Below, in pieces: positions 19,320 to 27,822 of a stretch of DNA of 64,000 nt. Origin of the DNA: Kibdelosporangium sp. MJ126-NF4 (GTDB lineage Bacteria > Actinomycetota > Actinomycetes > Mycobacteriales > Pseudonocardiaceae); assembly GCF_000826545.1 (NCBI RefSeq), contig NZ_CDME01000006.1, forward strand, positions 155,063 to 219,062. Direction: 5' to 3'. Position 1 is the first letter of the stretch. Every line of letters begins with the position of its first letter. Under the pieces are notes generated by a model that saw only the letters and a list, made by a program, of their open reading frames with translations, searched no databases and was not told the origin of the DNA. Position numbers and translations under genes: made by a program.

Positions 19320-19886
19320 TCAGGGTTTTGAGGGTCGCATGAGGTAGGAGACCACCGGTTCGAGGTCGGCGACCGTCGGCGGCTCGTCGTCGATCAGGCC
19401 CTGCATGAGCAGTCCGTCCATCCCGGCGAGGAACGCGCGGAACGCGACCTCGTCGTCGTGCTGCACGAGGCTCGTCAGCACGTCCAGCCAGAGCCGGGCG
19501 GCCGGGCGCAGCGCCGGTCTGCGCGCGGCGAACAGGTAGAGCTCGTACTCGGCCATGGTCCGGCCGCGCTGCGGGCCGAGCGCCTCGACGATCATCTCGG
19601 CCACCTCACGGGCACCCTGACTTCCCCTGATCCTGGCCCGCTCGACCAGGTCGCGCACGGCGGTGGTGAACCCGTCCGCGCACCACGTGAGCGTGGCGGT
19701 GAGGAGGTCCTCGAGGCTGGCGAAGTGGTAAGTGGTCGACGCCGTCGGCACGCCCGCCTCCTTGGCGACCGTCCGGTGTGTCACACCGGCGACGCCGTCG
19801 CGTTCGATCACCCGCAGTGTCGCCTCGACCAGTTCCTGCCTGCGCCGGTCGCCCCTGGCCTTGCGGCCGTCCGGTTGCGTGATCAG
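19320..19886 (-). CDS. TetR family regulator with probable CTG start, coupled to SMR efflux gene
   Basis: The helix-turn-helix VTHRTVAKEAGVPTASTTYHFASLEDLL and a C-terminal ligand domain ending VSYLMRPSKP are clear. A GTG at 19811 would remove helix 1. Upstream in frame the sequence reads ITQPDGRKARGDRRRQELVEATLR, the proper TetR N-terminus. The only plausible initiator there is CTG at 19886, with GGGAGGG four bases upstream and a CTGA overlap with the SMR stop. The pair is one operon, and a perfect palindrome lies ahead of it. It probably represses its own efflux gene in response to a cationic drug (inference). Confidence 0.82.
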   Translation of the reverse strand: MITQPDGRKARGDRRRQELVEATLRVIERDGVAGVTHRTVAKEAGVPTASTTYHFASLEDLLTATLTWCADGFTTAVRDLVERARIRGSQGAREVAEMIVEALGPQRGRTMAEYELYLFAARRPALRPAARLWLDVLTSLVQHDDEVAFRAFLAGMDGLLMQGLIDDEPPTVADLEPVVSYLMRPSKP

Positions 19887-20209
19887 TGCGCCCTCCCGAG
19901 TTCCAGCAGCACGACACCGCCGATGATCAACAGCAGCCCGCCTGCCATCGTCCAGTTGAAGGGCTCGGCGAAGAACACCGCCCCGATGAGCGCGACCACG
20001 GCGATGCCCGTCGCGGCCCAGACCGCGTACGCGACACCGACCGGGAACCCGTCCTTGAGCAGCTTGGCGAGTAGCCCGAAGGCGACCAGGTACCCCACGA
20101 CCACCACGACGGACGGCACGAGTTTCGAGAAGTTCTCGGACAGCTTCAGCGCCGTCGTGGCCGCCACTTCACCGACGATGGCGATCGCGAGGAGCAGGTA
20201 TGGAGGCAT
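19883..20209 (-). CDS. Small multidrug resistance (SMR) efflux protein
   Basis: This 108-residue protein has four membrane helices and the family's essential Glu in helix 1 (IAIVGEVAATTALKLSENF). Further motifs are AYAVWAATGIAVVALIGAVFF and the helix-4 dimer interface GGLLLIIGGVVLLEL. SMR proteins form dimers that exchange protons for quaternary ammonium compounds or guanidinium. The sequence fits the Qac/EmrE branch, although SugE/Gdx function cannot be excluded. It is the first gene of a two-gene operon with a TetR regulator. Confidence 0.92.
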   Translation of the reverse strand: MPPYLLLAIAIVGEVAATTALKLSENFSKLVPSVVVVVGYLVAFGLLAKLLKDGFPVGVAYAVWAATGIAVVALIGAVFFAEPFNWTMAGGLLLIIGGVVLLELGRAH

Positions 20210-20224
20210 ATCGCCAAACTAACT

Positions 20225-20236
20225 GGACGATCGTCC
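20225..20236. promoter_or_regulatory. Candidate TetR operator ahead of the SMR-tetR operon
   Basis: The perfect 12-base palindrome GGACGATCGTCC is 15 bases upstream of the SMR start and embedded in TGGACGATCGTCCCA. Repressors of SMR/QacR type commonly bind TGGAC...GTCCA palindromes overlapping their promoter. Assignment to the adjacent TetR protein is inference. Confidence 0.65.
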
Positions 20237-20278
20237 CAATACCAGGCGATTTTAAGCGATCCAGATCACGCCAGACTG

Positions 20279-20294
20279 GTTACTCGCGAGTAAC
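20279..20294. promoter_or_regulatory. 16-bp perfect palindrome upstream of the EtfD-like gene
   Basis: GTTACTCGCGAGTAAC is a perfect palindrome ending 19 bases before the ATG at 20314. Closely related sequences (TTACCGGCAAGTAA, TTACCGGCGAGTAG) occur twice before the FadE5-like acyl-CoA dehydrogenase gene at 49875. The protein products work in the same electron pathway, so a common fatty-acid regulator is likely. Confidence 0.7.
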
Positions 20295-20313
20295 CCCCGT
20301 TACCGTCGCCGTC

Positions 20314-22518
20314 ATGACAGGCTTGGGGCTGATCCTCGGCATCCTTTGCGCGGTGCTGACCGTGGTCGCGATCGTCATGACGACCATGACGGTGCGAAGC
20401 ATGCTGGCCACCATCCGGCTGGGCCAGCCGGACTCCACACGCAACGGCCCGTTCGGCCGTCGCATGGCCGTGATGCTCAAAGAGGTCCTCGGGCACACCC
20501 GGATGCTCAAATGGAGCCACATCGGGGTCCTGCACTGGTTCATCATGGCCGGGTTCGGCGGGCTGATCCTGAGCGTCGTCGCCGCGTACGGCGAGGTGTT
20601 CGTGCCCAGCTGGGACCTGCCGGTGATCGGGCACTGGGGCCTGTACAACCTGTTCGTCGAGTTGCTCGGGCTGTCCACCGTGCTCGGCATCCTCGGCCTG
20701 ATCTACATCCGGCAGAGCAACCACCCGAGGTACAAGGGCCGCCAGTCACGGTTCATGGGCTCCCGGATGGGCCGCGCGTACTTCGTCGAGGCGATCGTGC
20801 TGGTCGAGGGCCTCGGCGTGATGGGCATCCGCGCCGCCAAGTACGCGGCGGGCTACTTCGACGTGCCGACCTGGTCGGCGCCGGTCTCCAAGCTGGTCGG
20901 CTCGGTGCTGCCTGCCGCGCCCGCGCTGGTCTCGGTCTTCGCCGCGATGAAGATCTTCTCCGCGATGATCTGGCTGATCGTGATCTCGCTGAACAAGACC
21001 ATGGGTGTGGCGTGGCACCGGTTCACCGCGTTCTTCAACATCTACTTCAAGCGCGAGGAAGGCACCGCGCTCGGCGCGCTGAAGCCGATGATGAGCGGCG
21101 GCAAGCCGCTGGACTTCGAGGAGGCCGACCCGGAGAAGGACGTCTTCGGCGCAGGCAAGGTCGAGGACTTCTCCTGGAAGGGCTGGCTGGACTTCACCAC
21201 GTGCACCGAGTGTGGCCGCTGCCAGTCCCAGTGCCCGGCGTGGAACACCGAGAAGCCTTTGTCCCCCAAGATGGTCATCACACAGCTGCGGGACCACGCG
21301 TACGCCAAGGCGCCGTACCTGCTCGCCGGTGGTCGCCGGGACATGGCCGGTGACGAGATCGGCCTGGAGTCGCACGCGGGCATCGACGTGCTGGCGCTGG
21401 CCGAGTCGGAGAAGGCGCTCGTCGGCGACGTCATCGACCCGGACGCACTGTGGTCGTGCACGACCTGTGGCGCGTGCGTCGAGCAGTGCCCGGTGGACAT
21501 CGAGCACGTCGACCACATCGTCGACATGCGCCGCTACCAGGTGCTGATCGAGTCGAACTTCCCCGCCGAGCTGAACGGGATGTTCAAGAACCTGGAGAAC
21601 AAGGGCAACCCGTGGGGCCAGAACGCCAAGGACCGGTTGCAGTGGACCGAGGACCTGGACTTCGAGGTCCCGGTGTTCGACGGCAGCCAGGACTTCGAGT
21701 ACCTGTTCTGGGTCGGCTGCGCCGGTGCCTTCGAGGACAAGGCGAAGAAGACCACCAGGGCGGTCGCGGAACTGCTGCACATCGCGGGTGTGCAGTACGT
21801 GGTGCTCGGTTCGGAGGAGGCCTGCACCGGCGACCCGGCCCGGCGCGCGGGCAACGAGTTCCTGTTCCAGATGCTGGCGCAGCAGAACGTGGAAGTGCTG
21901 AACAGCGTCTTCGAGGACCGCAAGGTCAAGAAGATCGTGGCGACGTGCGCACACTGCTTCAACACGCTGGGCAACGAGTACCCGGAGCTCGGCGGCACGT
22001 TCGAGGTCGTGCACCACACGCAGTTGCTCAACCGCCTGGTGCGTGAGCGCAGGCTGACGCCGGTCGCCCAGATCGCCGAGGACGTCACCTACCACGACCC
22101 GTGCTACCTGGGCCGTCACAACAAGGTCTACGAGGCACCGCGTGAGCTGATCGAGTCCTCCGGCGTGTCCATGCGCGAGATGCCCCGGCACGCCGACAAG
22201 TCCATGTGCTGCGGCGCCGGTGGCGCCCGGATGTGGATGGAGGAGCGGATCGGCAAGCGCATCAACGTGGCCCGCGTGGACGAGGCACTCGGCACAGCGC
22301 CGACGAAGATCGCCACCGGCTGCCCGTTCTGCCGCGTGATGCTCAACGACGGCCTCACCCAACGCAAGAGCGACGGCATGGCGGGCGAGCACGTGGAGGT
22401 CGTGGACGTGTCGCAACTGCTGCTGACCGCCGTGAAACGCGGCCTGCCCAAGCCCGAGCCCAAGCCGGAACCAGCACCCGAACCGGAACCAGCGAGGCAG
22501 GACTTGTCAACGACCTGA
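20314..22518 (+). CDS. EtfD-like membrane iron-sulfur reductase (electron-transfer flavoprotein:quinone route)
   Basis: This 734-residue protein has about five N-terminal membrane helices (residues 1-240). A ferredoxin domain follows with two 4Fe-4S motifs (CTECGRCQSQCP and CTTCGACVEQCP), then two CCG domains (VGCAGAFEDKAKKT...CTGDPARR and MCCGAGGARMWMEE). This is the layout of Mycobacterium tuberculosis Rv0338c (EtfD), which passes electrons from acyl-CoA dehydrogenases via EtfAB to the membrane. The C-terminus is a Pro/Glu repeat tail (PKPEPKPEPAPEPEP). ATG 20314 is preferred over the frame opening at 20200, because the palindrome lies between them; no clear ribosome site is seen. Confidence 0.9.
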   Translation: MTGLGLILGILCAVLTVVAIVMTTMTVRSMLATIRLGQPDSTRNGPFGRRMAVMLKEVLGHTRMLKWSHIGVLHWFIMAGFGGLILSVVAAYGEVFVPSWDLPVIGHWGLYNLFVELLGLSTVLGILGLIYIRQSNHPRYKGRQSRFMGSRMGRAYFVEAIVLVEGLGVMGIRAAKYAAGYFDVPTWSAPVSKLVGSVLPAAPALVSVFAAMKIFSAMIWLIVISLNKTMGVAWHRFTAFFNIYFKREEGTALGALKPMMSGGKPLDFEEADPEKDVFGAGKVEDFSWKGWLDFTTCTECGRCQSQCPAWNTEKPLSPKMVITQLRDHAYAKAPYLLAGGRRDMAGDEIGLESHAGIDVLALAESEKALVGDVIDPDALWSCTTCGACVEQCPVDIEHVDHIVDMRRYQVLIESNFPAELNGMFKNLENKGNPWGQNAKDRLQWTEDLDFEVPVFDGSQDFEYLFWVGCAGAFEDKAKKTTRAVAELLHIAGVQYVVLGSEEACTGDPARRAGNEFLFQMLAQQNVEVLNSVFEDRKVKKIVATCAHCFNTLGNEYPELGGTFEVVHHTQLLNRLVRERRLTPVAQIAEDVTYHDPCYLGRHNKVYEAPRELIESSGVSMREMPRHADKSMCCGAGGARMWMEERIGKRINVARVDEALGTAPTKIATGCPFCRVMLNDGLTQRKSDGMAGEHVEVVDVSQLLLTAVKRGLPKPEPKPEPAPEPEPARQDLSTT

Positions 22519-22562
22519 TCGTGTAGGAGCGTTGACCTCGGGAGACGGGTAACCTAGAACAC

Positions 22563-23183
22563 ATGATCGAGGAGATGATCCCCATGTTCGCCGAGGCGAG
22601 TAGGGCTGAGTCCTTCGATCCCTTAGTGGATCTCTACGGCATCTGGACCACCGACCTCGCTGAGCGTTACCTACCAATCGAAGGGGCGCCGCCGGCCAAG
22701 TACGAATGTGTCGACGGAAAGCTGATCTTGAGCCCCTACGAAGCAGGCCCGAACGTCTACGCGGCTGATGAGCTGCGGACGTTGGTCAAGCCGGCCGTGC
22801 GCGCCGCGGGTTTGCGCGTGTACACGACAGTGAATCTTCGGTTCGAACTCCAGAAGTGGATTCAGCCTGACTTCGCGGTCGTGCGCTCACCTGTCGGTGG
22901 AGTATGGGTCGATGCGGCGGATGCCGTCGTGGTCGGGGAGTTCGTGTCGCCATCCAGCCGGTTTCGGGATCGGATCGACAAGCCTGCCCTCTGCGCAGCA
23001 GCGAAGATCCCCTATTACATGACCGGCGAAGTCAGCCTGGTTGAAGAGCAAGCGTCAGTTCGGCTGTGGCGGCTTACCGACGACGGGTACCAGCTGATCG
23101 CCAACGCATCGGCCGGGGAGCGGTTCGAGATGGATGAGCCGTTCGCGATGTCGTTCGATCCCATTGAGCTCCTGGATCTGTAG
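22563..23183 (+). CDS. Uma2 family endonuclease-like protein
   Basis: This 206-residue protein of the Uma2/DUF820 family has a restriction-endonuclease-like PD-(D/E)xK core. Characteristic segments are YECVDGKLILSP, WIQPDFAVVRSP (with the conserved PDF Asp), VVGEFVSPSSRFRDRIDKPALCAAAKIPYYM (with the Glu and Lys) and a C-terminal beta domain. Family members are abundant in actinobacteria and cyanobacteria; their targets are mostly unknown. ATG 22563 opens the frame, but ATG 22587 has GAGGAG nine bases upstream and is an equally good start. It is not obviously in an operon. Confidence 0.82.
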   Translation: MIEEMIPMFAEASRAESFDPLVDLYGIWTTDLAERYLPIEGAPPAKYECVDGKLILSPYEAGPNVYAADELRTLVKPAVRAAGLRVYTTVNLRFELQKWIQPDFAVVRSPVGGVWVDAADAVVVGEFVSPSSRFRDRIDKPALCAAAKIPYYMTGEVSLVEEQASVRLWRLTDDGYQLIANASAGERFEMDEPFAMSFDPIELLDL

Positions 23184-23244
23184 GAAACCTGGTGACAGCG
23201 TTCCTACAGTCGGCTGAGTGAGCGGTGGCGCAGGCTGCCGATGT

Positions 23245-23868
23245 TCATGCAGATTCTCGCCACGCCACGATGATGAAGTAGGCGCCGAGCGAGGACAGCA
23301 GTCCGCCGAGCACTCGGTCGCACCAGGCCTTGGCCCGTTCGTACACGCGGCGGGCCGAGGCCAGTGAGAACAGCACAGCCAGCAGGTAGTGGAACCACAC
23401 CGCGTTGACCGCGATGATGCCCACCACCGTGAACCAGACCCAGGGCGGCGCCCCGAGTGGCAGCGTGGTGGCGAAGACACTGCCGAAGAAGACCGCGGAC
23501 TTGGGATTCGTCAGGTTGGTCACCAGCCCGGTGACGAACGAGCCGCCCGTCGGATTGCCGACTGGCACGGCGTGCGTGCGCGCGGCCTGCCAGGTGCGGA
23601 TGCCCACGTACACCAGGTAACCGCCGCCCAGGACCTGCACGGATGTGGTGAGCCAGGCGACGCTGGCGAACAGCGCGGTCAGGCCGACGATCGCGGTCAC
23701 CGCCCACACGACGTCGCTGATGGCGATGCCTGCGGTCACCGCCAGCCCGTCCGCGCGCGACCGTGTCATGGCCGCGCGCATCACCAGCAGGACGTTCGGC
23801 CCCGGAATGGCAGTGGCCACCAGGTGCACGACAGCGACTCCCGCCAACGCAGGCAGGTACCCGGTCAT
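23245..23868 (-). CDS. LysE/RhtB family amino-acid (or small metabolite) exporter
   Basis: This 207-residue inner-membrane protein has about six helices. It shows the family's N-terminal signature IPGPNVLLVMRAAMTRSRADGLAVTAGIAISDVVW and the NLTNPKSAVFFGSVFATTLP motif. The family exports lysine, arginine, threonine and homoserine lactones. It overlaps the upstream radical SAM gene by four bases (ATGA), which makes export of that enzyme's product an attractive hypothesis. Confidence 0.9.
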   Translation of the reverse strand: MTGYLPALAGVAVVHLVATAIPGPNVLLVMRAAMTRSRADGLAVTAGIAISDVVWAVTAIVGLTALFASVAWLTTSVQVLGGGYLVYVGIRTWQAARTHAVPVGNPTGGSFVTGLVTNLTNPKSAVFFGSVFATTLPLGAPPWVWFTVVGIIAVNAVWFHYLLAVLFSLASARRVYERAKAWCDRVLGGLLSSLGAYFIIVAWRESA

Positions 23869-25748
23869 CCGGTGGCAGTCAGCTCGTGCTCTGACACGAC
23901 GGTGGCCGTGGCGAAGTAGTGTGCGCCGGTCTCGTGGTTGTCCAGGTGGTCGTAGAAGCCGTGTGGAGCGGTGAACCGGTAGGCCGTTTCCTGCTGCACA
24001 GGCGGATTCGGCAACGCGTCCAGCACGTCCTGCATCGCGTACGGGAAGACAACCGGGTCGCTGACGTACTCGCCGTCGCGCTCATGCCACCCGTCGCCCG
24101 CCGATGTGGCCCCGCCTGCGTAGACCGGGCGGCACAGGCGCTCGAACCGGTACAGCGCCTCGCCGAACTCCCGCCACGGGGCTGGCCACTGGGACACGAC
24201 GACGGTCCGCCACCAGCGCTCGATCTCGGCGTCGATCAGCGGGTTCTCGTACAGCATCCGGTGTCCGCGGGCCACCGCGGGCGATTCCGCCAGCACCGGG
24301 AACGACTCGCGGAACGCGGCCACGGCCGGATCCGCCGAGGCGTCCAACCAGTCCAGCAGGCTCAGCACGATCCGCGACTGGCTGAGACCGCCGAGCAGCC
24401 GGGCCGGTGCCCAGAGTCGTTTGAAGTACTGGTTCTCGCCGAGGATCCGGGCCAGGTACATGAACCGCTGCATCCGCAGGTGTTCCGGCAGCCCGGCACT
24501 GCGGCTGGCCAGCACGTACTCGAAGTCGTCGTGCTGGCCGCGGACGGTCAGGAAGCCGTGCAGGTCCCTGCGTTCGACGTAGGCCGTGTTCGGCAGCAGC
24601 AACAGCGGGTAGACCGCGATTCTCGGCACCCTTTCCGCCAGCTTGTCATAACCGGCCAGGAATTGTTCCGGAGTGTCCCCAGGCGTCCCCCAGATCAACT
24701 CCGCATAGCACTCGAGATCTTCCTCGTTGAGCCAGTCGACCAGATCCTCCCACTGGTTCAGCCGCATGTTCCTGCGGTTCATGTCGATCAGTGCCTCGTC
24801 GGTCAGCGTCTGCAGCGCGAGGGTGAACGAACTCTTGAAGCCCTGCCGCTTCAGCGTGCGCACGATCGAATGGAAACGGGCCGACTTGTTCTTCGCCCAG
24901 TTCGCTTCCAGCGCCCGCGGATAGCCGTATCGCTCGCGCGTAGCCACGAGATCGTCGACGAATTGTTCGTCCGCTTCGAGCATGCCGAAGTTCGCGTCGC
25001 AGAGGAACACGGTGTGCACCTGGTTGCGTCCGAGCAGGTCCAGTTCAGCGGCGAGCCGAGCACGGGAGAACGCCCGGACACGCTGCCCGACCGCGCCGCC
25101 CCAGTAACAGAACGCGCACTTGTACGGGCAGCCCCGGTTGGTCTCCAGCAGGGCGAACTCGTAGCGGAACCGGCCGTCGTCGCCTGTCAGCGGCACCGCA
25201 CCGGTGAGCAGCGGCGACGGGAGGATGTCCAGGTCGGACACCCGTTCGCGATCGCCGGACTGGCAGGCCGCACCGTCGCGATCGCGATGCGACAGTCCGG
25301 CGATCCCGGTGAAGTCCGGCGCGTGTGGACTGTCGGCGAGCCTGCCGACCAGGTCACGGAACGTGAGCTCACCTTCGCCGTCCACCACCAGGTCGACCGC
25401 GGCCGACTCGCGGAACACCCGACCGGCCTGATAGGCGACGTGGTTGCCGCCGAACACCACGACACCGCGTGGATTGATCTGTTTGTAGGTCTCCGCGAGG
25501 CACAGGAAGTTCCGATAGTTCCAGCCGAGAACCGAGAAGGCGAGCATATCCGGGACGACACCGGTGAACAGTCGCGCCGCCATCTCCGTCAGCGACATCC
25601 CGCCCCGGAAGTTGCAGATATCGACACCGGCGGATCCGGCAAGATCGGAATCGGACTCGATGATCGCTTTCAGGTACCCGGCAGCGAGCGGCATCGAATC
25701 CATCGGAATGTCCCACGCGCTCTGCTGGACAACGACAATCTTGATCAC
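23865..25748 (-). CDS. B12-binding-domain radical SAM protein of unknown substrate
   Basis: The N-terminal domain (about residues 1-150) resembles a cobalamin-binding Rossmann fold: MPLAAGYLKAII, DMLAFSVLGWNYRN, GVVVFGGNHVAYQ, VDLVVDGEGELTF. The canonical DxHxxG is not obvious, so cobalamin may bind base-off without a His ligand. The radical SAM core has CPYKCAFCYWGG (CxxxCxxC cluster) and a TIM-like barrel to about 400. A roughly 220-residue C-terminal region contains HDDFEYVLASRS and DHLDNHETGAHYF. Relatives include methylcobalamin-dependent C- and P-methyltransferases in natural-product pathways. GTG start at 25748. It is coupled to a LysE exporter. Confidence 0.85.
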   Translation of the reverse strand: MIKIVVVQQSAWDIPMDSMPLAAGYLKAIIESDSDLAGSAGVDICNFRGGMSLTEMAARLFTGVVPDMLAFSVLGWNYRNFLCLAETYKQINPRGVVVFGGNHVAYQAGRVFRESAAVDLVVDGEGELTFRDLVGRLADSPHAPDFTGIAGLSHRDRDGAACQSGDRERVSDLDILPSPLLTGAVPLTGDDGRFRYEFALLETNRGCPYKCAFCYWGGAVGQRVRAFSRARLAAELDLLGRNQVHTVFLCDANFGMLEADEQFVDDLVATRERYGYPRALEANWAKNKSARFHSIVRTLKRQGFKSSFTLALQTLTDEALIDMNRRNMRLNQWEDLVDWLNEEDLECYAELIWGTPGDTPEQFLAGYDKLAERVPRIAVYPLLLLPNTAYVERRDLHGFLTVRGQHDDFEYVLASRSAGLPEHLRMQRFMYLARILGENQYFKRLWAPARLLGGLSQSRIVLSLLDWLDASADPAVAAFRESFPVLAESPAVARGHRMLYENPLIDAEIERWWRTVVVSQWPAPWREFGEALYRFERLCRPVYAGGATSAGDGWHERDGEYVSDPVVFPYAMQDVLDALPNPPVQQETAYRFTAPHGFYDHLDNHETGAHYFATATVVSEHELTATG

Positions 25749-25923
25749 AACCCCAGCCCCCTTGTGATTTCAGTCGTATTTCCGACGTTACCGCCGCTGT
25801 CAACACAGCTGTCGACACAATGGCCCCTGCCCGTGTCCGCGATGATCGTCGGAGGTCGGTCGTGCACGGGCATGCCCCGACCGCCACACTGATGGGCATG
25901 CACCGCGCGACACCGGCCACGTT

Positions 25924-26952
25924 GTGAGTGAGACCAAAGAGGACAAACCAGGCGGCGAGAGCACGCTCACGGTTGTGCTGGCACTGCTGGTCAACCTGGC
26001 GATCGCGATCATGAAGGCGATCGCCGGGCTGATCACCGGATCGGCCGCGATGCTCGCCGAAGCGGCGCACTCGGTCGCCGACACGTTCACCGAGGCGTTG
26101 CTGCTGACCGCGTTGCGCACGTCCGCGCGACCGGCCGACCGCGCCCATCCGTTCGGCTACGGCAAGGAACGCTACTTCTGGTCCCTGCTCGCGGCGGTGT
26201 CGATCTTCGTGTCCGGTGCCGTGTTCTCGTTCTACGAGGGCTTCTCCGCGATCTTCGGCGAACCGGTCGAGCAGGAGTCGCCACTTCTCGCGTACGTCGT
26301 ACTGGCGCTGGCGTTCGCGCTGGAGACGGTGTCGTGGACGCAGGCCGTGCGCCAGACCCGGCGCAACGCCAAGGCCGAGAACCGCACGATGGTCGAGTAC
26401 CTGCGGCACAGCGACGACCCGACCAGCAAAACGGTCCTGTTCGAGGACAGTGCCGCGTTGGTCGGCCTGCTGATCGCGTTCGCCGGGATCGGGCTACACC
26501 AACTGACCGGCTCGCAACTGGCGGACGGCATCGCGTCGGTCCTGATCGGTCTGCTGCTCGCCGTGGTGGCGTACCTGCTCAGCCGGACCAACCGGGGCCT
26601 GCTGATCGGCCGCCAGGCCGACCCCGTCCTCGTCCGCGCCGTGGGCAGGCGGCTGCGGGAGACGCCGGAGGTCGAGGCGGTCGTCGACCTGCTGACGATG
26701 ACCACCGGCACCGACAGCGTGCTGGTCTGCGCCCGGCTCGACTTCGACGACAACCTGGGCGCGGCCGACCTGGAACGCGCCTGTGTGCGGATCGAGGCCG
26801 ACCTGCGCGCCGAGTTCGCCGACCTGACCGAGATCTTCCTGGAACCCGTGCCGCGCAACGATCCTGACCTGCGCGCCAAGGTGCTGGCGCGCTATGGCGT
26901 CGAACTGCACGGCACGAAACCACAGCGACTACATGGTGGCGCCGGTGAGTGA
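25924..26952 (+). CDS. Cation diffusion facilitator family transporter
   Basis: This 342-residue CDF protein exports Zn2+, Fe2+, Co2+ or Mn2+ in exchange for protons. It has six membrane helices with AEAAHSVADTFTEALLL in helix 2 (HxxxD site), the HPFGYGKERYFWSLLAA signature, and FEDSAALVGLLIAFAGI in helix 5 (ExxxD variant). A cytoplasmic metallochaperone-like domain follows (VEAVVDLLTMTTGTDSVLV). The start is GTG 25924. Its 3' end overlaps the convergent alpha/beta hydrolase gene by 24 bases. Confidence 0.92.
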   Translation: MSETKEDKPGGESTLTVVLALLVNLAIAIMKAIAGLITGSAAMLAEAAHSVADTFTEALLLTALRTSARPADRAHPFGYGKERYFWSLLAAVSIFVSGAVFSFYEGFSAIFGEPVEQESPLLAYVVLALAFALETVSWTQAVRQTRRNAKAENRTMVEYLRHSDDPTSKTVLFEDSAALVGLLIAFAGIGLHQLTGSQLADGIASVLIGLLLAVVAYLLSRTNRGLLIGRQADPVLVRAVGRRLRETPEVEAVVDLLTMTTGTDSVLVCARLDFDDNLGAADLERACVRIEADLRAEFADLTEIFLEPVPRNDPDLRAKVLARYGVELHGTKPQRLHGGAGE

Positions 26953-27801
26953 CCGCGGATCGCGCGCCCGCCACGCGCCGCGGTCGACAGCACGGACGAA
27001 TCTGTCCACTGTGGAGTTGAACAGGTCCGGCTCCTCGAGGTTGGCCGTGTGACCGGTCTGCGGCAGCACGGCAAGGCCGGACGTGGGAATGGCCCGCTTG
27101 AGCATCAGGTCCGGCTCAAGACAGCCGTCGTCCTCGTCGCCGACCACGATCAGCACCGGCGTGGAGATCCGCGCCAGCTCGTCGCGGAGCGCGTACAACG
27201 ACGGCCGTGACGCCTGCACGCCACGCATCGTCAACGCCGAACCGATCGAGGAGTGCCCGGCCAGCGCGTCGGCGAATTCCGCCCAGCCACGCGGGTTTTT
27301 GTTCTGCAACTGCACGCGAGCCGGGCCGACCGCGTACGTCGTGGCCACCTCCGCGGCGCCCTTGTGCTCGAACGAGTCCGCCGTCGCGTGACACTCGGCG
27401 CGGAATCCCTCCTGTTTCTCGGGTTGCGCGCCATAGCCCGCGCCCGCGACGACCGCCGACGCGACCCGCTCCGGGTGCCGCAGCACCAGATGCAACGCCG
27501 TGAAGCCGCCCATGGACAGGCCGACCACGTGTGCCTTGTCGACGCCCAGTCCGTCGAGGACAGCGACCGCGTCCTTGACCGCACGCTCCTGGGAGTACGC
27601 CTCCGGGTCGGTCGGGACGTCGGACGGCGGATAACCGCGGGCCGAATACGTGACGCAGCGGTGGGTGTTGGAGAAGTACCGCACCTGTGGTTCCCAGCTG
27701 CGATGGTCGCCCGCGAACTCGTGCACGAACAGCAGGGGGAAACCGGTCCCGGTCACCTCCGTGTGCAGCAACACCCCGTCGTCGGTCTCGATCCGTGCCA
27801 C
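26929..27801 (-). CDS. Alpha/beta hydrolase, last gene of the molybdenum-hydroxylase operon
   Basis: This 290-residue alpha/beta-hydrolase has FVHEFAGDHRSWEPQV (oxyanion region), the nucleophile elbow GLSMGG, an Asp after VLIVVGDEDDG and the catalytic His in PQTGHTANLEEP. It resembles the 3-oxoadipate enol-lactonase and haloperoxidase-like branch used in ring-cleavage pathways. GTG start with GGGAGG five bases upstream. It lies 21 bases downstream of the GntR gene, on the same strand as the molybdo-enzyme genes, so it probably hydrolyses an intermediate of that pathway (inference). Confidence 0.88.
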   Translation of the reverse strand: MARIETDDGVLLHTEVTGTGFPLLFVHEFAGDHRSWEPQVRYFSNTHRCVTYSARGYPPSDVPTDPEAYSQERAVKDAVAVLDGLGVDKAHVVGLSMGGFTALHLVLRHPERVASAVVAGAGYGAQPEKQEGFRAECHATADSFEHKGAAEVATTYAVGPARVQLQNKNPRGWAEFADALAGHSSIGSALTMRGVQASRPSLYALRDELARISTPVLIVVGDEDDGCLEPDLMLKRAIPTSGLAVLPQTGHTANLEEPDLFNSTVDRFVRAVDRGAWRARDPRSLTGATM

Positions 27802-27822
27802 AAAGCCCTCCCATTACCCGGT

